The position numbers and the translations under genes are program-made. The notes beneath the pieces were generated by a model. It worked only from the letters and a program-made list of their open reading frames with translations, searched no databases and was not told the origin of the DNA. 64,000 nucleotides of DNA, taken from positions 684,911-748,910 of the forward strand of contig KL370861.1 in NCBI GenBank assembly GCA_000702085.1. Direction: 5' to 3'. Position 1 is the stretch's first letter, and each line of letters starts with the position of its first letter. The DNA is from Lachnospiraceae bacterium P6A3. GTDB lineage: Bacteria; Bacillota; Clostridia; Lachnospirales; Lachnospiraceae. Positions 26,991 to 36,678 of the stretch are shown piece by piece.

Positions 26991-27583
26991 GCACTCCCTA
27001 TTTTTACAGATTTATACAGCACTTTATTACAATCACCAAGCATCGCATTTTGGTTTGCAAAGGCTGTTTTAAAGTCGGATTGTACTATCAGGGACTGACA
27101 CACGATCTGTCAAAGTATTCTCCCGATGAATTTCTTGTCGGTGTTAAGTATTACCAGGGTACCCGAAGCCCCAATAATGCAGAACGTGAGGACATCGGTT
27201 ATTCATCCGCGTGGCTTCATCACAAGGGCAGGAACAAGCATCATTACGAATACTGGATAGACTATAACACCAGGGGTGAATTGCCCGGTGAAGATGTACT
27301 TATCCCTGTTGAGATGCCGGATAAGTATCTTGCCGAGATGGTTATGGACCGTATCGCTGCCTCCAAGGTTTATAAGGGAAAAGAATACAAGGACTCGGAT
27401 TCCCTGGATTATTTTCTCAGCGGAATTGAAGCGGTTCCGATGCATCCGGTCACAAAGAAAAAGCTGTACAGATATCTTAAGATACTTGCAAAATACGGCG
27501 AAGAAAAGACCTGTAAACTTATCAGGTATGAATTGAAACACGGTCGCTATATACCAAAATCAAAACGATCCGTATCAAATTAA
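26987..27583 (+). CDS. DUF5662-family protein
   Basis: 198 residues; it resembles the uncharacterised DUF5662 family (sometimes loosely labelled catalase). Conserved-looking polar motifs are LTHDLSKYSPDEF (about 36-48) and a His-rich WLHHKGRNKHHYEYW (about 76-90), which could bind metal as in HD-type hydrolases; this is inference. No membrane segment or signal peptide. It overlaps the debranching-like gene by four bases (ATGA) and is followed 17 bp later by aroC, so it belongs to the same transcription unit. Confidence 0.75.
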   Translation: MSTPYFYRFIQHFITITKHRILVCKGCFKVGLYYQGLTHDLSKYSPDEFLVGVKYYQGTRSPNNAEREDIGYSSAWLHHKGRNKHHYEYWIDYNTRGELPGEDVLIPVEMPDKYLAEMVMDRIAASKVYKGKEYKDSDSLDYFLSGIEAVPMHPVTKKKLYRYLKILAKYGEEKTCKLIRYELKHGRYIPKSKRSVSN

Positions 27584-27600
27584 AAGGAAACAAAGAACAA

Positions 27601-28704
27601 ATGGCAGGTTCTTCTTTCGGAAAAATATTCAGAATTACAACATGGGGTGAGTCCCACGGACCGGCGCTCGGATGCATAATAGACGGATGTCCTGCCGGGG
27701 TGGAATTATCCGAGTCGGATATACAGCCCTTTCTTGACAGGAGAAAGCCCGGCAATCCCGCTGTTGCCACGGCGAGAAAAGAGTCGGATACCTGTGAGAT
27801 CCTTTCGGGTGTATTTGAGGGGAAAACAACAGGAACTCCCATCTCGGTCATTATCCGAAATTCCGACCAGCATTCCGGAGATTATGTCAATATAAAAGAT
27901 GTTTACAGACCCGGACATGCGGATTTTACATTTGATGCAAAGTACGGCTTCAGGGATTACCGGGGAGGCGGCAGGTCTTCGGGAAGGGAAACCGCAGCAA
28001 GAGTTATTGCGGGTGCTGTAGCCATGAAGGTCCTTTCGGAGTTGGGGATAAAAGTTGAAGCTTACACCAAGTCCATCGGCCCCGTTGAAGCGGATCTTTC
28101 GGAGTATTCAAGAAGCGCCGTTCTTGCAAACGCAACTGCAATGCCCGACATAGATGCTAATGCAAGAGCTCTTGAATATATAGCCGATATGAAAAACAAA
28201 TCGGATTCCTGCGGAGGAGTGATGGAGTGCGTTATAAGCGGAGTACCCGCGGGCATAGGTGATCCGGTTTTTGATAAGCTTGATGCCGTGCTTGCACAGG
28301 CTGTTATGAGCATAGGAGCAGTAAAGGCTGTTGAGATAGGCGACGGATGTAAAGTGGCAAAGGCCGTGGGAAGCAAGAACAATGATCAGTTCAGATCTTC
28401 CAAGGACGGCATTACCAAAAAGACAAATCATTCCGGAGGTATTCTGGGAGGTATAAGTGATTCGTCGGATATTATCGTAAGAGCCTCGGTAAAACCCACG
28501 CCTTCTATTGCAAGAAGCCAGAAGACTGTTGATACGGACGGGAACAATACGGATATTGAGATACTCGGAAGACATGATCCCGTAATAGTCCCCAGGGCTG
28601 TGGTGGTACTTGAGAGCATGTGCGCCGTAACAATACTCGATGCACTGATGAACGGAATGACATCCAGGATAGATAATCTTGTCAGCATATATAATAAACA
28701 GTGA
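27601..28704 (+). CDS. aroC: chorismate synthase
   Basis: 367 residues, full length. It converts 5-enolpyruvylshikimate 3-phosphate to chorismate with reduced FMN, the last common step to aromatic amino acids. Signatures: FGKIFRITTWGESHG at the N-terminus, DRRKPG, YRPGHADFTFDAKYGFRDYRGGGRSSGRETAARV, and MECVISGVPAGIGDPVFDKLDA. No other shikimate gene is adjacent, so the local operon is functionally mixed. Confidence 0.97.
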   Translation: MAGSSFGKIFRITTWGESHGPALGCIIDGCPAGVELSESDIQPFLDRRKPGNPAVATARKESDTCEILSGVFEGKTTGTPISVIIRNSDQHSGDYVNIKDVYRPGHADFTFDAKYGFRDYRGGGRSSGRETAARVIAGAVAMKVLSELGIKVEAYTKSIGPVEADLSEYSRSAVLANATAMPDIDANARALEYIADMKNKSDSCGGVMECVISGVPAGIGDPVFDKLDAVLAQAVMSIGAVKAVEIGDGCKVAKAVGSKNNDQFRSSKDGITKKTNHSGGILGGISDSSDIIVRASVKPTPSIARSQKTVDTDGNNTDIEILGRHDPVIVPRAVVVLESMCAVTILDALMNGMTSRIDNLVSIYNKQ

Positions 28705-28714
28705 GGAACCGGAA

Positions 28715-29821
28715 ATGGCAGAAGAAAAAAAGAAAGCTAAATCTTCAAAGGAAAATCAGGACAAGTATGTCGCTTATATTTCCACTTATACAAGAGGGGA
28801 TAATCACGGCATCAAGATCTATGATGTAGATATGGAGACCGGAAGGTTCAAGGAGAAGGATGAAGTCGATATATCAAACTCATCATATGTAACCGTATCC
28901 CACAACGGAAAATACCTTTATTCGATAACGGATCTCGGTGTCGAATCTTATAAAATAGCTCCCGACGGAACTCTCGATCTTATTAATTTCGCACCCATTA
29001 ACGGCATGAGAGGATGCTATCTTGCAACCGATTATACCGACAGATATCTTATGGTTGCTGGTTATCATGACGGCAAACTTACCGTTCTTCATATCAAGGA
29101 TAACGGCGGCGTAGGTAAGATTACCGATGAAGTATTCCATAAAGGTCTCGGTTCAATGGCTGACAGAAACTTCAGACCTCATATCGCAAGCGCAAGAATG
29201 ACTCATGACAACAGATATATTCTTGTAGCGGATCAGGGAATGGACCATGTTAATGTTTACGAGCTTAATCAGGAAACCGGCAAGATCAAACTCGTTGATA
29301 TTATCAGATGCGAGCTGGAATCCTCGCCTCGCCAGATCAAGCTTTCAAAGGACGGCAGATTTATTTATATCTGTCTTGAGGCTACTTGCAAGATCGATGT
29401 ATATGAATATACCTTTGACGGAAAAGCACCTTCATTTGAGAAGATCCAGACCGTTGATGTAATCAAGTTTGAAAGCGGTGCGCCTTCGGCGCTCAGCGCA
29501 CTTTCTTTTTCAAGTGATTACAAATATATCCTTACTACAGTTGCCGGTGACAACTCGGTAGCTATTTTTGCCGCAGATGAGAAGACCGGACTTCTTACCA
29601 AGAAACTTATTCTTCCCGTTTCCGGTGATTATCCAAAGGATGCCGAGATACTTCCCGGCAATAAATTCCTTGTATCACTCAATCATGAATCCAATGAAAT
29701 GTCTTTCTTTAAGCTTGACATTGAAAACGGAACCATGATCATGAACGGTGATTTTGTTAAGGTTAATACGCCCAACTGTATTCTGATCCACAAGCTCAAT
29801 CCCGAAACATCCGAAAAATAA
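28715..29821 (+). CDS. lactonase-fold beta-propeller protein (6-phosphogluconolactonase-like)
   Basis: 368 residues of the YbhE/lactonase seven-bladed propeller family, with repeated blade patterns such as SNSSYVTVSHNGKYLYSITD, RMTHDNRYILVADQGMDHVNVYELN and QIKLSKDGRFIYICLE. Some members hydrolyse 6-phosphogluconolactone; others are of unknown function, so the activity is not certain. No signal peptide; a Lys/Glu-rich N-terminal 20 residues suggest a cytoplasmic protein. The start at 28715 has GAGGA eight bases upstream and lies 10 bp past aroC. Confidence 0.82.
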   Translation: MAEEKKKAKSSKENQDKYVAYISTYTRGDNHGIKIYDVDMETGRFKEKDEVDISNSSYVTVSHNGKYLYSITDLGVESYKIAPDGTLDLINFAPINGMRGCYLATDYTDRYLMVAGYHDGKLTVLHIKDNGGVGKITDEVFHKGLGSMADRNFRPHIASARMTHDNRYILVADQGMDHVNVYELNQETGKIKLVDIIRCELESSPRQIKLSKDGRFIYICLEATCKIDVYEYTFDGKAPSFEKIQTVDVIKFESGAPSALSALSFSSDYKYILTTVAGDNSVAIFAADEKTGLLTKKLILPVSGDYPKDAEILPGNKFLVSLNHESNEMSFFKLDIENGTMIMNGDFVKVNTPNCILIHKLNPETSEK

Positions 29822-29844
29822 TCAATCCGAAAGGATAATAGGCA

Positions 29845-30945
29845 ATGCTTAATCTTTCCCGTAAGGAAATGGTCTCTGAAGAGATCAGAAGACGCGGAAA
29901 AAAGAATAAGGCAATTAAGTTTTTTTCTCCTGTAATCAAAGGAGTCTTGTTTGCGTGGATTGGAATCTGTGATTTTTGCGCAGGGCATATGATCAAGTTT
30001 GTTCTTTTATGTACCTCTGCTCTTTGCTTTATAGCTTTTTGCAGTTTTTCTTTTCCTCTGTTCACCGGCTCCGTAACAAATCTGGGTATCATCGATTTCA
30101 ACGAATTGGATGAATCCATAACCCTTGCGGATGAATCCGATGACTTCCTTACAGCTGATGAAGCGAGACAGATTTTCTATGATGATTTCAGGGGTGAGGA
30201 CGGATCATTATATACCGGATATGTAAGTGTCAACTCCGAAGGACAGGAAGTAATTGCAATCAGAACGGATGACATTCTTGAGGATGTTTCAGCCACCGAA
30301 GAAATTCTGTCCGATGAAGAAAACATTATGTATTCGGATCTGTATGAAGAATACGATCTGGACAGTCTTGTTTTTGATAAGAATGACTGGAGACTGATCC
30401 TTGTTAACAAGGCACATTCCGTTCCCGAAGGATATGAGTTTCCTCTCGGTGAACTTGCAGCCAATGTGCAGTGCGATGAGAGAGTTATCGAAGATCTTGT
30501 CATGATGCTTCGTGATGCCAGAAGTGCCGGAATGAATATCTGGATAGTATCTCCTTACAGATCGGGAGAAAAGCAGGAGAATCTTTTCAACTATGATCTC
30601 GGTAAGTATATGGATTCCGGCATGAATTATTATGATGCATATCAGCTGGCTGCCGAGGCGGTAACACTTCCCGGCACAAGCGAGCATCAGATCGGTCTTG
30701 CTTTTGACATCGTTAATAATGAATATGCTCATCTCGGAGAAGGCTTCGGTGAAACTGCCGAAGGAAGATGGCTTGCCGAGAACTGCTATAAATACGGATT
30801 TATTCTCAGATATCCTGCGGATAAAGAGTATATTACAACCATCGAATATGAGCCCTGGCATTTCAGATATGTAGGCAGAGAAGCTGCCGCTTATATGACA
30901 TTAAAGGGATTAACACTTGAAGAATTCTGGGAGACGGTATTTTGA
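29845..30945 (+). CDS. VanY-type D-alanyl-D-alanine carboxypeptidase (peptidase M15B)
   Basis: 366 residues. A hydrophobic N-terminal region (about 28-72, likely two short membrane helices) anchors the protein; an acidic linker (about 80-170) leads to an M15B domain at about 185-366. Zinc and catalytic motifs are clear: SPYRSGEKQENLF, TSEHQIGLAFDIV (zinc His and Asp) and YEPWHFRYVG (catalytic Glu, zinc His). It trims the last D-Ala from peptidoglycan stem peptides. No van resistance genes are nearby, so a housekeeping wall role is more likely than glycopeptide resistance. Its stop overlaps the TTG start of tgt. Confidence 0.9.
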   Translation: MLNLSRKEMVSEEIRRRGKKNKAIKFFSPVIKGVLFAWIGICDFCAGHMIKFVLLCTSALCFIAFCSFSFPLFTGSVTNLGIIDFNELDESITLADESDDFLTADEARQIFYDDFRGEDGSLYTGYVSVNSEGQEVIAIRTDDILEDVSATEEILSDEENIMYSDLYEEYDLDSLVFDKNDWRLILVNKAHSVPEGYEFPLGELAANVQCDERVIEDLVMMLRDARSAGMNIWIVSPYRSGEKQENLFNYDLGKYMDSGMNYYDAYQLAAEAVTLPGTSEHQIGLAFDIVNNEYAHLGEGFGETAEGRWLAENCYKYGFILRYPADKEYITTIEYEPWHFRYVGREAAAYMTLKGLTLEEFWETVF

Positions 30946-32084
30946 GTTCATGCTTTAAATTAATCAAAAAGGATGGGGAAGCCAGAAGGGGAGAACTGAC
31001 AACGGTACATGGTACGGTTCAGACTCCTCTTTTTATGAATGTGGGAACCGTTGCCGCTATAAAGGGCGGTGTTTCATCGGAAGACCTTGAGAATATAGGA
31101 TGTCAGGTAGAGCTTTCCAATACTTATCATCTTCATGTAAGAACCGGAGATGAACTTATTAAGAGATTCGGAGGCCTCCATAAGTTTATGGACTGGCATA
31201 AACCTATACTCACAGATTCCGGAGGTTTTCAGGTTTTTTCTCTTGCTTCCATGAGAAAGATAAAAGAAGAGGGCGTAACCTTCCGGAGTCATATTGACGG
31301 TCATAAGATTTTTATGGGACCGGAAGAAAGCATGCGCATTCAGAGTAACCTCGGTTCCACAATCGCCATGGCATTTGATGAATGTCCGCCTGCTAAGGCT
31401 GAAAGGGAATATGTTCTTCCTTCCGTTCAGCGGACCGAAAGGTGGCTTGCAAGATGTAAAGCTGAAATGGACAGGCTAAATTCCCTCGAAGATACGATAA
31501 ATATAGACCAGCTTCTGTTCGGAATTAATCAGGGTGCTGTCTATAACGATATAAGAATAGACAATGCCAAAAGAATATCGGAACTGGATCTTCCCGGATA
31601 TGCCATCGGAGGACTTGCTGTCGGTGAGACTCATGAAGAAATGTATGATGTGATCGCTCATACCGCACCTTTTCTTCCCTCGGACAAGCCCAGATATCTG
31701 ATGGGTGTCGGTACGCCTGCAAATATTCTGGAAGCTGTCGAACGCGGTATTGATATGTTCGATTGTGTATATCCTTCACGTAACGGAAGACACGGACATC
31801 TCTATACACATTTCGGTAAGATTAATATCAATAATGCAAAATATGCGGAAGATGACAGACCTATAGAAGAAGGGTGCGGGTGCCCCGCATGCAGGAGATA
31901 CTCAAGAGCTTATATCAGGCATCTCCATAAATCCGGAGAAATGCTTGGGCTCAGACTTTGTGTACTGCATAATCTGTATTTTTACAATCATCTTATGGAG
32001 GAGATTCGTCAGTCAATCGACGAAGACAGATTTGCATCTTTTAAAAAAGAATTGCTTGATAATATGAATTCTTCTGTGGAATAG
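30942..32084 (+). CDS. tgt: queuine/preQ1 tRNA-guanine transglycosylase
   Basis: 380 residues. It exchanges guanine 34 for preQ1 in GUN-anticodon tRNAs during queuosine synthesis. The active-site segment DSGGFQVFSL, FGINQGAVYNDIR, YAIGGLAVGE, VGTPANILEAVERGIDMFDCV and zinc site (C-G-C-x-x-C ... LHNLYFY) are all present. The start is TTG at 30942, overlapping the previous stop by four bases (TTGA); the sequence from this codon matches the normal Tgt N-terminus. yajC, its frequent neighbour, is one gene away. Confidence 0.96.
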   Translation: MSSCFKLIKKDGEARRGELTTVHGTVQTPLFMNVGTVAAIKGGVSSEDLENIGCQVELSNTYHLHVRTGDELIKRFGGLHKFMDWHKPILTDSGGFQVFSLASMRKIKEEGVTFRSHIDGHKIFMGPEESMRIQSNLGSTIAMAFDECPPAKAEREYVLPSVQRTERWLARCKAEMDRLNSLEDTINIDQLLFGINQGAVYNDIRIDNAKRISELDLPGYAIGGLAVGETHEEMYDVIAHTAPFLPSDKPRYLMGVGTPANILEAVERGIDMFDCVYPSRNGRHGHLYTHFGKININNAKYAEDDRPIEEGCGCPACRRYSRAYIRHLHKSGEMLGLRLCVLHNLYFYNHLMEEIRQSIDEDRFASFKKELLDNMNSSVE

Positions 32085-32108
32085 ATCGGTAAAAGGAGGT
32101 TTTTAATT

Positions 32109-32954
32109 ATGATGAAGAGAAGATTTTTATTACTTGCCGTCACATTTTTGATGGCGGTTATGATCCCTGCCGCCGGAGTATCGGCTGCTCCCAGGACAAT
32201 GTCCGACGGTACTGTTTTTGATGCGGAGTTCTATGCCGCTTCGTATCCGGACGTTGTGGCAGCATTCGGTAATAATGCGGATATTATGTATGTTCACTAT
32301 GTTCTGTTCGGCAAGGCAGAGGGAAGACTTGCCGTAGCACCCGGAACTTCTGCGCCTTCAGGCTCTTCGAGTTCTTTTGATGCAGCATATTATGCGGCCA
32401 GATATCCCGATGTTGCCAATTGCCTCGGTTATGATCCTGCCATTCTTAAACTTCATTATGATCTGTACGGTAAGAATGAGGGAAGATTTGCTAATGCTGC
32501 GGAAGAAGCTGCAGCTGCCGCATCATCCGTCCCTGTACCCGCACCTGCTCCTGCTCCCGTTCAGACTACTGCTTCAACGGATAACTCCTTTGAGATGCAG
32601 GTTTTAAACCTCTGCAATGCTCAGCGCGCCGCGTACGGACTAGCACCTCTTTCCTGGGATGCATCTAACCTTGCTCCCGGTGCGGCAGTCAGAGCTCAGG
32701 AGATTACCGCAGTATTCAGCCATACAAGACCTGACGGAACCAGCTGCTTTACCGCAGTCAGAAATCCCGGAAGACTGGGAGAAAACATTGCCGCAGGACA
32801 GCGCACTCCCGAAGAGGTTGTCGAAGATTGGATGAACAGCCCCGGCCACAGAGCCAACATTCTTAATGTAAACTTCACCAAGCTTGGTGTAGGCCATGTC
32901 TATGTTGCAGGTGATATGTACGGTCATTATTGGGTACAGATGTTCTCATCATAA
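32109..32954 (+). CDS. secreted CAP/SCP-domain protein with two YPDV repeats
   Basis: 281 residues. A signal peptide (1-27, cut near VSAA) precedes two ~40-residue repeats of the pattern F/YYAxxYPDV ... HYxxxGxxEGR (about 37-76 and 90-130), a Pro/Ala-rich linker, and a CAP (SCP/PR1-like) domain (about 160-281) with FSHTRPDGT, LGENIAAG, WMNSPGHRANIL and HYWVQMF. The YPDV repeats are common in secreted proteins of Lachnospiraceae and are probably wall- or glycan-binding. The function of bacterial CAP proteins is mostly unknown. AAAGGAGG lies ideally upstream of the start. Confidence 0.88.
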   Translation: MMKRRFLLLAVTFLMAVMIPAAGVSAAPRTMSDGTVFDAEFYAASYPDVVAAFGNNADIMYVHYVLFGKAEGRLAVAPGTSAPSGSSSSFDAAYYAARYPDVANCLGYDPAILKLHYDLYGKNEGRFANAAEEAAAAASSVPVPAPAPAPVQTTASTDNSFEMQVLNLCNAQRAAYGLAPLSWDASNLAPGAAVRAQEITAVFSHTRPDGTSCFTAVRNPGRLGENIAAGQRTPEEVVEDWMNSPGHRANILNVNFTKLGVGHVYVAGDMYGHYWVQMFSS

Positions 32955-32963
32955 ATATTTTAT

Positions 32964-32992
32964 TTGATACTTTGCCCGATATCGTGTATCAT
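32964..32992 (+). promoter_or_regulatory. predicted promoter of yajC
   Basis: TTGATA (32964-32969), 17-bp spacer, TATCAT (32987-32992), about 50 bp upstream of yajC. Confidence 0.5.
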
Positions 32993-33046
32993 CAGAAAAT
33001 GTGTGAGAACACAACATAATTTCCAATATGATCGGAGGATATAATA

Positions 33047-33406
33047 ATGAAATTTCTGCTTCTTACAGAAGAAGCTGCTGTTGAAGGCGGACTTGGCGGC
33101 TTGCTTCCTGTTGTAATCATGTACGGTATCATTATCTTCGCACTCTGGTTCTTCTTCATGAGACCTCAGAGCAAGGAGAGAAAGAAGACCCAGGAGATGC
33201 TCTCAACCCTCGAGGTAGGAGATGTAGTTGTTACCACTTCGGGCTTCTACGGAGTTCTCATCGATGTAACCGAAGAAGACGTCATCGTTGAATTCGGCGG
33301 TAACCGTAACTGCCGCATCCCCATGGAAAAATCCGCTATCGCCAGAGTCGAAAAACCCGGCCAGTCCACCTCTTCAGACAACGTTTCCAAGAAGAAGGAC
33401 AAATAA
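33047..33406 (+). CDS. yajC: preprotein translocase subunit YajC
   Basis: 119 residues. YajC associates with SecDF at the Sec channel. One membrane helix (about 20-39, LPVVIMYGIIIFALWFFFMRPQ) is followed by the family motif RPQSKERKKTQEMLSTLEVGD and a small beta domain (VVTTSGFYGVLIDV). secDF is not in the window. It has its own promoter and a strong terminator, so it is probably a single-gene unit. Confidence 0.95.
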   Translation: MKFLLLTEEAAVEGGLGGLLPVVIMYGIIIFALWFFFMRPQSKERKKTQEMLSTLEVGDVVVTTSGFYGVLIDVTEEDVIVEFGGNRNCRIPMEKSAIARVEKPGQSTSSDNVSKKKDK

Positions 33407-33426
33407 AAATAATTATGCTTCACCGA

Positions 33427-33460
33427 AACCTCTCGAACTAATCTTCGAGAGGTTTTTTTA
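33427..33460 (+). terminator. intrinsic terminator after yajC
   Basis: 11-bp stem AACCTCTCGAA / TTCGAGAGGTT (33427-33437 / 33444-33454) followed by a run of T. Confidence 0.9.
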
Positions 33461-33482
33461 TACAACTAAGGCGGGTTATGAC

Positions 33483-33687
33483 TATTACATAAGTATTTTA
33501 CCGATTTTTGGAGTTCGTTTAGCTGTTCTTAGGAATACATCCTGTAAGCACAATTTTGTCCGGATGACAAAATTAGCAGGCACTGAGGCATGGATGCCGA
33601 ATGCCTGCGGTGCGAGGCCATTGCTGATTATGTATTCCTTAGAACAGCTTTACGAACGGAGAGATGAGGGAAAATACTTATGTAATA
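33483..33687. repeat. ~205-bp structured inverted-repeat element upstream of leuB
   Basis: Two 57-bp arms (33483-33539 and 33631-33687) are inverted copies, 45 of 57 positions matching, with a mismatched block of about 13 bp in the middle and perfect 17-bp outer ends. The 91-bp centre holds two more hairpins: AATTTTGTC / GACAAAATT (33552-33574) and GCAGGCA / TGCCTGC (33576-33608) enclosing GGCAT / ATGCC. No convincing coding frame. It lies between the yajC terminator and the leuB promoter, so it is not in the leuB leader. It could be a MITE-like element or a structured RNA; no target duplication is seen. Confidence 0.7.
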
Positions 33688-33760
33688 TGCAAGACCGGCC
33701 GTAAATTGCATAAATATACATAATTAGCAATAAATAATTGAAATTGGATACATCTGAACC

Positions 33761-33789
33761 TTGAAAAATGGGATTTATTCGCATATAGT
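33761..33789 (+). promoter_or_regulatory. predicted promoter of the leuB-ilvD-ilvB unit
   Basis: TTGAAA (33761-33766), 17-bp spacer, TATAGT (33784-33789). The predicted leader is only about 28 nt and contains GAAGGAGA before the ATG, so there is no room for a T-box or peptide attenuator. Confidence 0.7.
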
Positions 33790-33824
33790 GGAAATGTCGC
33801 ACTTTTAATAGAAGGAGATATGCC

Positions 33825-34910
33825 ATGAAGCTTAATATTGTCTGCATTCCCGGTGACGGAATCGGCCCCGAAATAGTTACCCAGGCCAAGAAAGTACTTG
33901 AAAAAACAGCTTCCGTTTACGGACATGAAATTATATTCAAAGATATTCTTATGGGCGGAGCATCAATAGATGCATGCGGTGAACCCCTTACCCGGGAAGC
34001 AATCGACACCGCCAAAGCTGCGGATGCCGTCCTCATGGGGTCCATCGGCGGCAACACCACCACAAGCCCCTGGTATAAACTCCCTCCCGAGAAGAGACCC
34101 GAAGCCGGCCTTCTTATGATCAGAAAAGAGCTGGGACTCTTTGCCAACTTAAGACCCGCATACCTCTTCCCTGAACTCGCCGACGCATGTCCGCTTGCAA
34201 GCGAGACTTCGGATAAAGGCTTCGACCTTCTTATTATGAGAGAACTCACCGGAGGACTTTACTTCGGAGAAAGACATACAGAAGTTGTCAACGGTTTAAG
34301 AACTGCCGTTGATACCCTTACATATAATGAAGAAGAAATCAGAAGAATTGCCATCAAGGCATTTGAAGCCGCCAGAATCCGCAGAGGTAAGGTGACTTCG
34401 GTAGATAAGGCAAATGTTCTTGATTCTTCAAGACTCTGGAGAGCCGTTACAGCAGAAGTTGCTAAGGACTATCCTGATGTAGAACTTGAGAATATGCTCG
34501 TTGATAACTGCGCAATGCAGCTTGTCAAGGATCCCGGTCAGTTTGACGTTGTTCTTACCGAGAATATGTTCGGAGATATCCTTTCCGATGAGGCAAGTAT
34601 GATCACAGGTTCCATCGGAATGCTTTCATCCGCATCACTTAACGAGACCAAGTTCGGACTTTACGAGCCCAGCCACGGATCTGCTCCCGATATTGCCGGA
34701 ATGGACATCGCAAATCCCATTGCAACAGTACTTTCCGCAGCTATGATGCTTAAGTTCTCTTTTGACCTTAATAAAGAAGGCGAAGCAATCGAAAAAGCCG
34801 TAAAGCAGGTTCTTAAGGATGGTTTCAGAACCGGAGATATATATTCCGAAGGCTGCACCAAGGTTGGATGCACTCAGATGGGTGATCTTATCTGCGAGAG
34901 AATAAAATAA
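33825..34910 (+). CDS. leuB: 3-isopropylmalate dehydrogenase
   Basis: 361 residues. Oxidises and decarboxylates 3-isopropylmalate in leucine synthesis, using NAD+ and a divalent metal. Family marks: [11 protein letters not shown] at the N-terminus, [39 protein letters not shown] (active-site Lys and Asp), [39 protein letters not shown], and [14 protein letters not shown]. leuA and leuCD are not nearby; ilvD and ilvB follow. Confidence 0.96.
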   Translation: MKLNIVCIPGDGIGPEIVTQAKKVLEKTASVYGHEIIFKDILMGGASIDACGEPLTREAIDTAKAADAVLMGSIGGNTTTSPWYKLPPEKRPEAGLLMIRKELGLFANLRPAYLFPELADACPLASETSDKGFDLLIMRELTGGLYFGERHTEVVNGLRTAVDTLTYNEEEIRRIAIKAFEAARIRRGKVTSVDKANVLDSSRLWRAVTAEVAKDYPDVELENMLVDNCAMQLVKDPGQFDVVLTENMFGDILSDEASMITGSIGMLSSASLNETKFGLYEPSHGSAPDIAGMDIANPIATVLSAAMMLKFSFDLNKEGEAIEKAVKQVLKDGFRTGDIYSEGCTKVGCTQMGDLICERIK

Positions 34911-34951
34911 AACAGTTATACTGATTAAATAGTGTAGGAGAGGTAGAAAAT

Positions 34952-36625
34952 ATGAGAAGTGATTCCGTAAAGGTTGGTGACGCTCAAGCGCCCCACAGAA
35001 GTCTTTTCAACGCACTCGGATTTACCGAAGAAGAGAGAAATCGTCCTTTGATCGGTATTGTTACATCTTATAACGAGATCGTTCCCGGCCATATGAACCT
35101 TGATAAGATTGCCGAAGCTGTTAAGCTCGGTGTAGCTATGGCAGGCGGTACTCCCGTTCTTTTCCCTGCGATTGCAGTCTGCGACGGTATTGCCATGGGA
35201 CATATCGGAATGAAGTACAGCCTGGTTACCAGAGATCTCATTGCAGATTCAACCGAATGCATGGCTATGGCTCACGGTTTTGACGGCCTGGTATGCATTC
35301 CCAACTGCGATAAGAACGTTCCCGGCCTTCTTATGGCTGCAGCTAGAGTAAATATTCCTACCGTATTTGTATCAGGCGGCCCCATGCTTGCGGGACATGT
35401 TCACGGATGCAAGAGAAGCCTTTCTTCAATGTTTGAAGCAGTCGGAAGCTATGCTGCAGGAAGCATTACCAAAGAAGAACTTACAGAGTTCGAAGAGAAG
35501 GTTTGCCCTACCTGCGGATCCTGCTCGGGTATGTATACCGCAAACTCAATGAACTGCCTTACCGAGGCAATCGGTATGGGACTTAAGGGTAACGGTACTA
35601 TCCCTGCAGTTTATTCAGAGAGAATCAGACTTGCAAAGCATGCAGGTATGAAGATCATGGAACTTGTTGAGAAGAATATCCGTCCCAGAGATATTATGAC
35701 CGACAAAGCATTCAAGAATGCTCTTACCGTTGACATGGCACTCGGATGCTCAACCAATACCATGCTCCATATCCCCGCCATCGCAAAAGAAGCCGGTGTC
35801 GAGCTTAATATGGAAATGGTTAATGATCTTTCCGCTAAGACCCCCAACCTTTGCCATCTTGCACCCGCAGGTCCTACTTATATGGAAGACCTCAATGAGG
35901 CAGGCGGTGTTTACGCCGTAATGAATGAACTCTCCAAGAAGGGACTTATTGAAGAGGATTGCATGACTGTAAATGCAACCACCATCGGAGAGAATATCAA
36001 AAATTGTATCAATAAGGATCCTGAGGTCATCAGACCTATCGACAATCCTTATCAGGCTACCGGCGGTATTGCCGTACTTAAAGGCAACCTTGCTCCCGAT
36101 ACCGGCGTTGTTAAGCAGTCGGCTGTTGCACCTGAAATGCTTGTACATGAAGGACCCGCAAGAGTTTTTGACTGCGAAGAAGATGCCATTGCGGCAATCA
36201 AGGGCGGTAAGATTGTTGCCGGTGATGTAGTCGTTATCAGATACGAAGGCCCTAAGGGTGGCCCCGGTATGAGAGAAATGCTCAATCCTACATCTGCAAT
36301 TGCAGGTATGGGACTCGGATCTACCGTCGCTCTTATTACCGACGGACGTTTCTCCGGAGCATCAAGAGGTGCTTCCATCGGACATGTATCACCCGAAGCT
36401 GCTGTAGGCGGACCCATCGCGCTTGTACAGGAAGGTGACATTATTTCCATCGATATTCCTAACAGAAAGCTGGATGTTAAGGTTTCCGATGAGGAGATGG
36501 CTAAGAGAAGAGAAGCCTGGGTTCCCAGAGAGCCCAAGATCACTACCGGATATCTGGCTCGTTACAGAGAACTCGTTACAAGCGGAAACAGAGGAGCGGT
36601 TCTCGAGATTCCCGGAAAGAAATAA
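34952..36625 (+). CDS. ilvD: dihydroxy-acid dehydratase
   Basis: 557 residues, full length. Dehydrates dihydroxy-acids to the 2-oxo acids of valine and isoleucine. Cluster and metal motifs are present: [30 protein letters not shown], and the C-terminal [20 protein letters not shown]. The Fe-S cluster makes it oxygen-sensitive. It follows leuB by 41 bp with a GGAGAGG ribosome site, in the same transcription unit. Confidence 0.97.
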   Translation: MRSDSVKVGDAQAPHRSLFNALGFTEEERNRPLIGIVTSYNEIVPGHMNLDKIAEAVKLGVAMAGGTPVLFPAIAVCDGIAMGHIGMKYSLVTRDLIADSTECMAMAHGFDGLVCIPNCDKNVPGLLMAAARVNIPTVFVSGGPMLAGHVHGCKRSLSSMFEAVGSYAAGSITKEELTEFEEKVCPTCGSCSGMYTANSMNCLTEAIGMGLKGNGTIPAVYSERIRLAKHAGMKIMELVEKNIRPRDIMTDKAFKNALTVDMALGCSTNTMLHIPAIAKEAGVELNMEMVNDLSAKTPNLCHLAPAGPTYMEDLNEAGGVYAVMNELSKKGLIEEDCMTVNATTIGENIKNCINKDPEVIRPIDNPYQATGGIAVLKGNLAPDTGVVKQSAVAPEMLVHEGPARVFDCEEDAIAAIKGGKIVAGDVVVIRYEGPKGGPGMREMLNPTSAIAGMGLGSTVALITDGRFSGASRGASIGHVSPEAAVGGPIALVQEGDIISIDIPNRKLDVKVSDEEMAKRREAWVPREPKITTGYLARYRELVTSGNRGAVLEIPGKK

Positions 36626-36678
36626 TATATATTTCTATATAAATATCCAATAGATATACTTTAGGAGAAATACGTACT

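Noticed and set aside
29845-30945. Vancomycin-resistance gene vanY
   Set aside because: The domain is VanY-type, but no vanHAX, vanRS or D-Ala-D-Lac ligase is present; a general D,D-carboxypeptidase is more likely.
33288-33704. 139-codon open frame overlapping yajC and the inverted-repeat element
   Set aside because: It shares bases with yajC in another frame, runs across hairpins and has no ribosome site or family resemblance.
33461-33824. T-box or leucine attenuator upstream of leuB
   Set aside because: No T-box AGGGTGG-type motif, and the predicted promoter at 33761-33789 leaves a leader of only about 28 nt.
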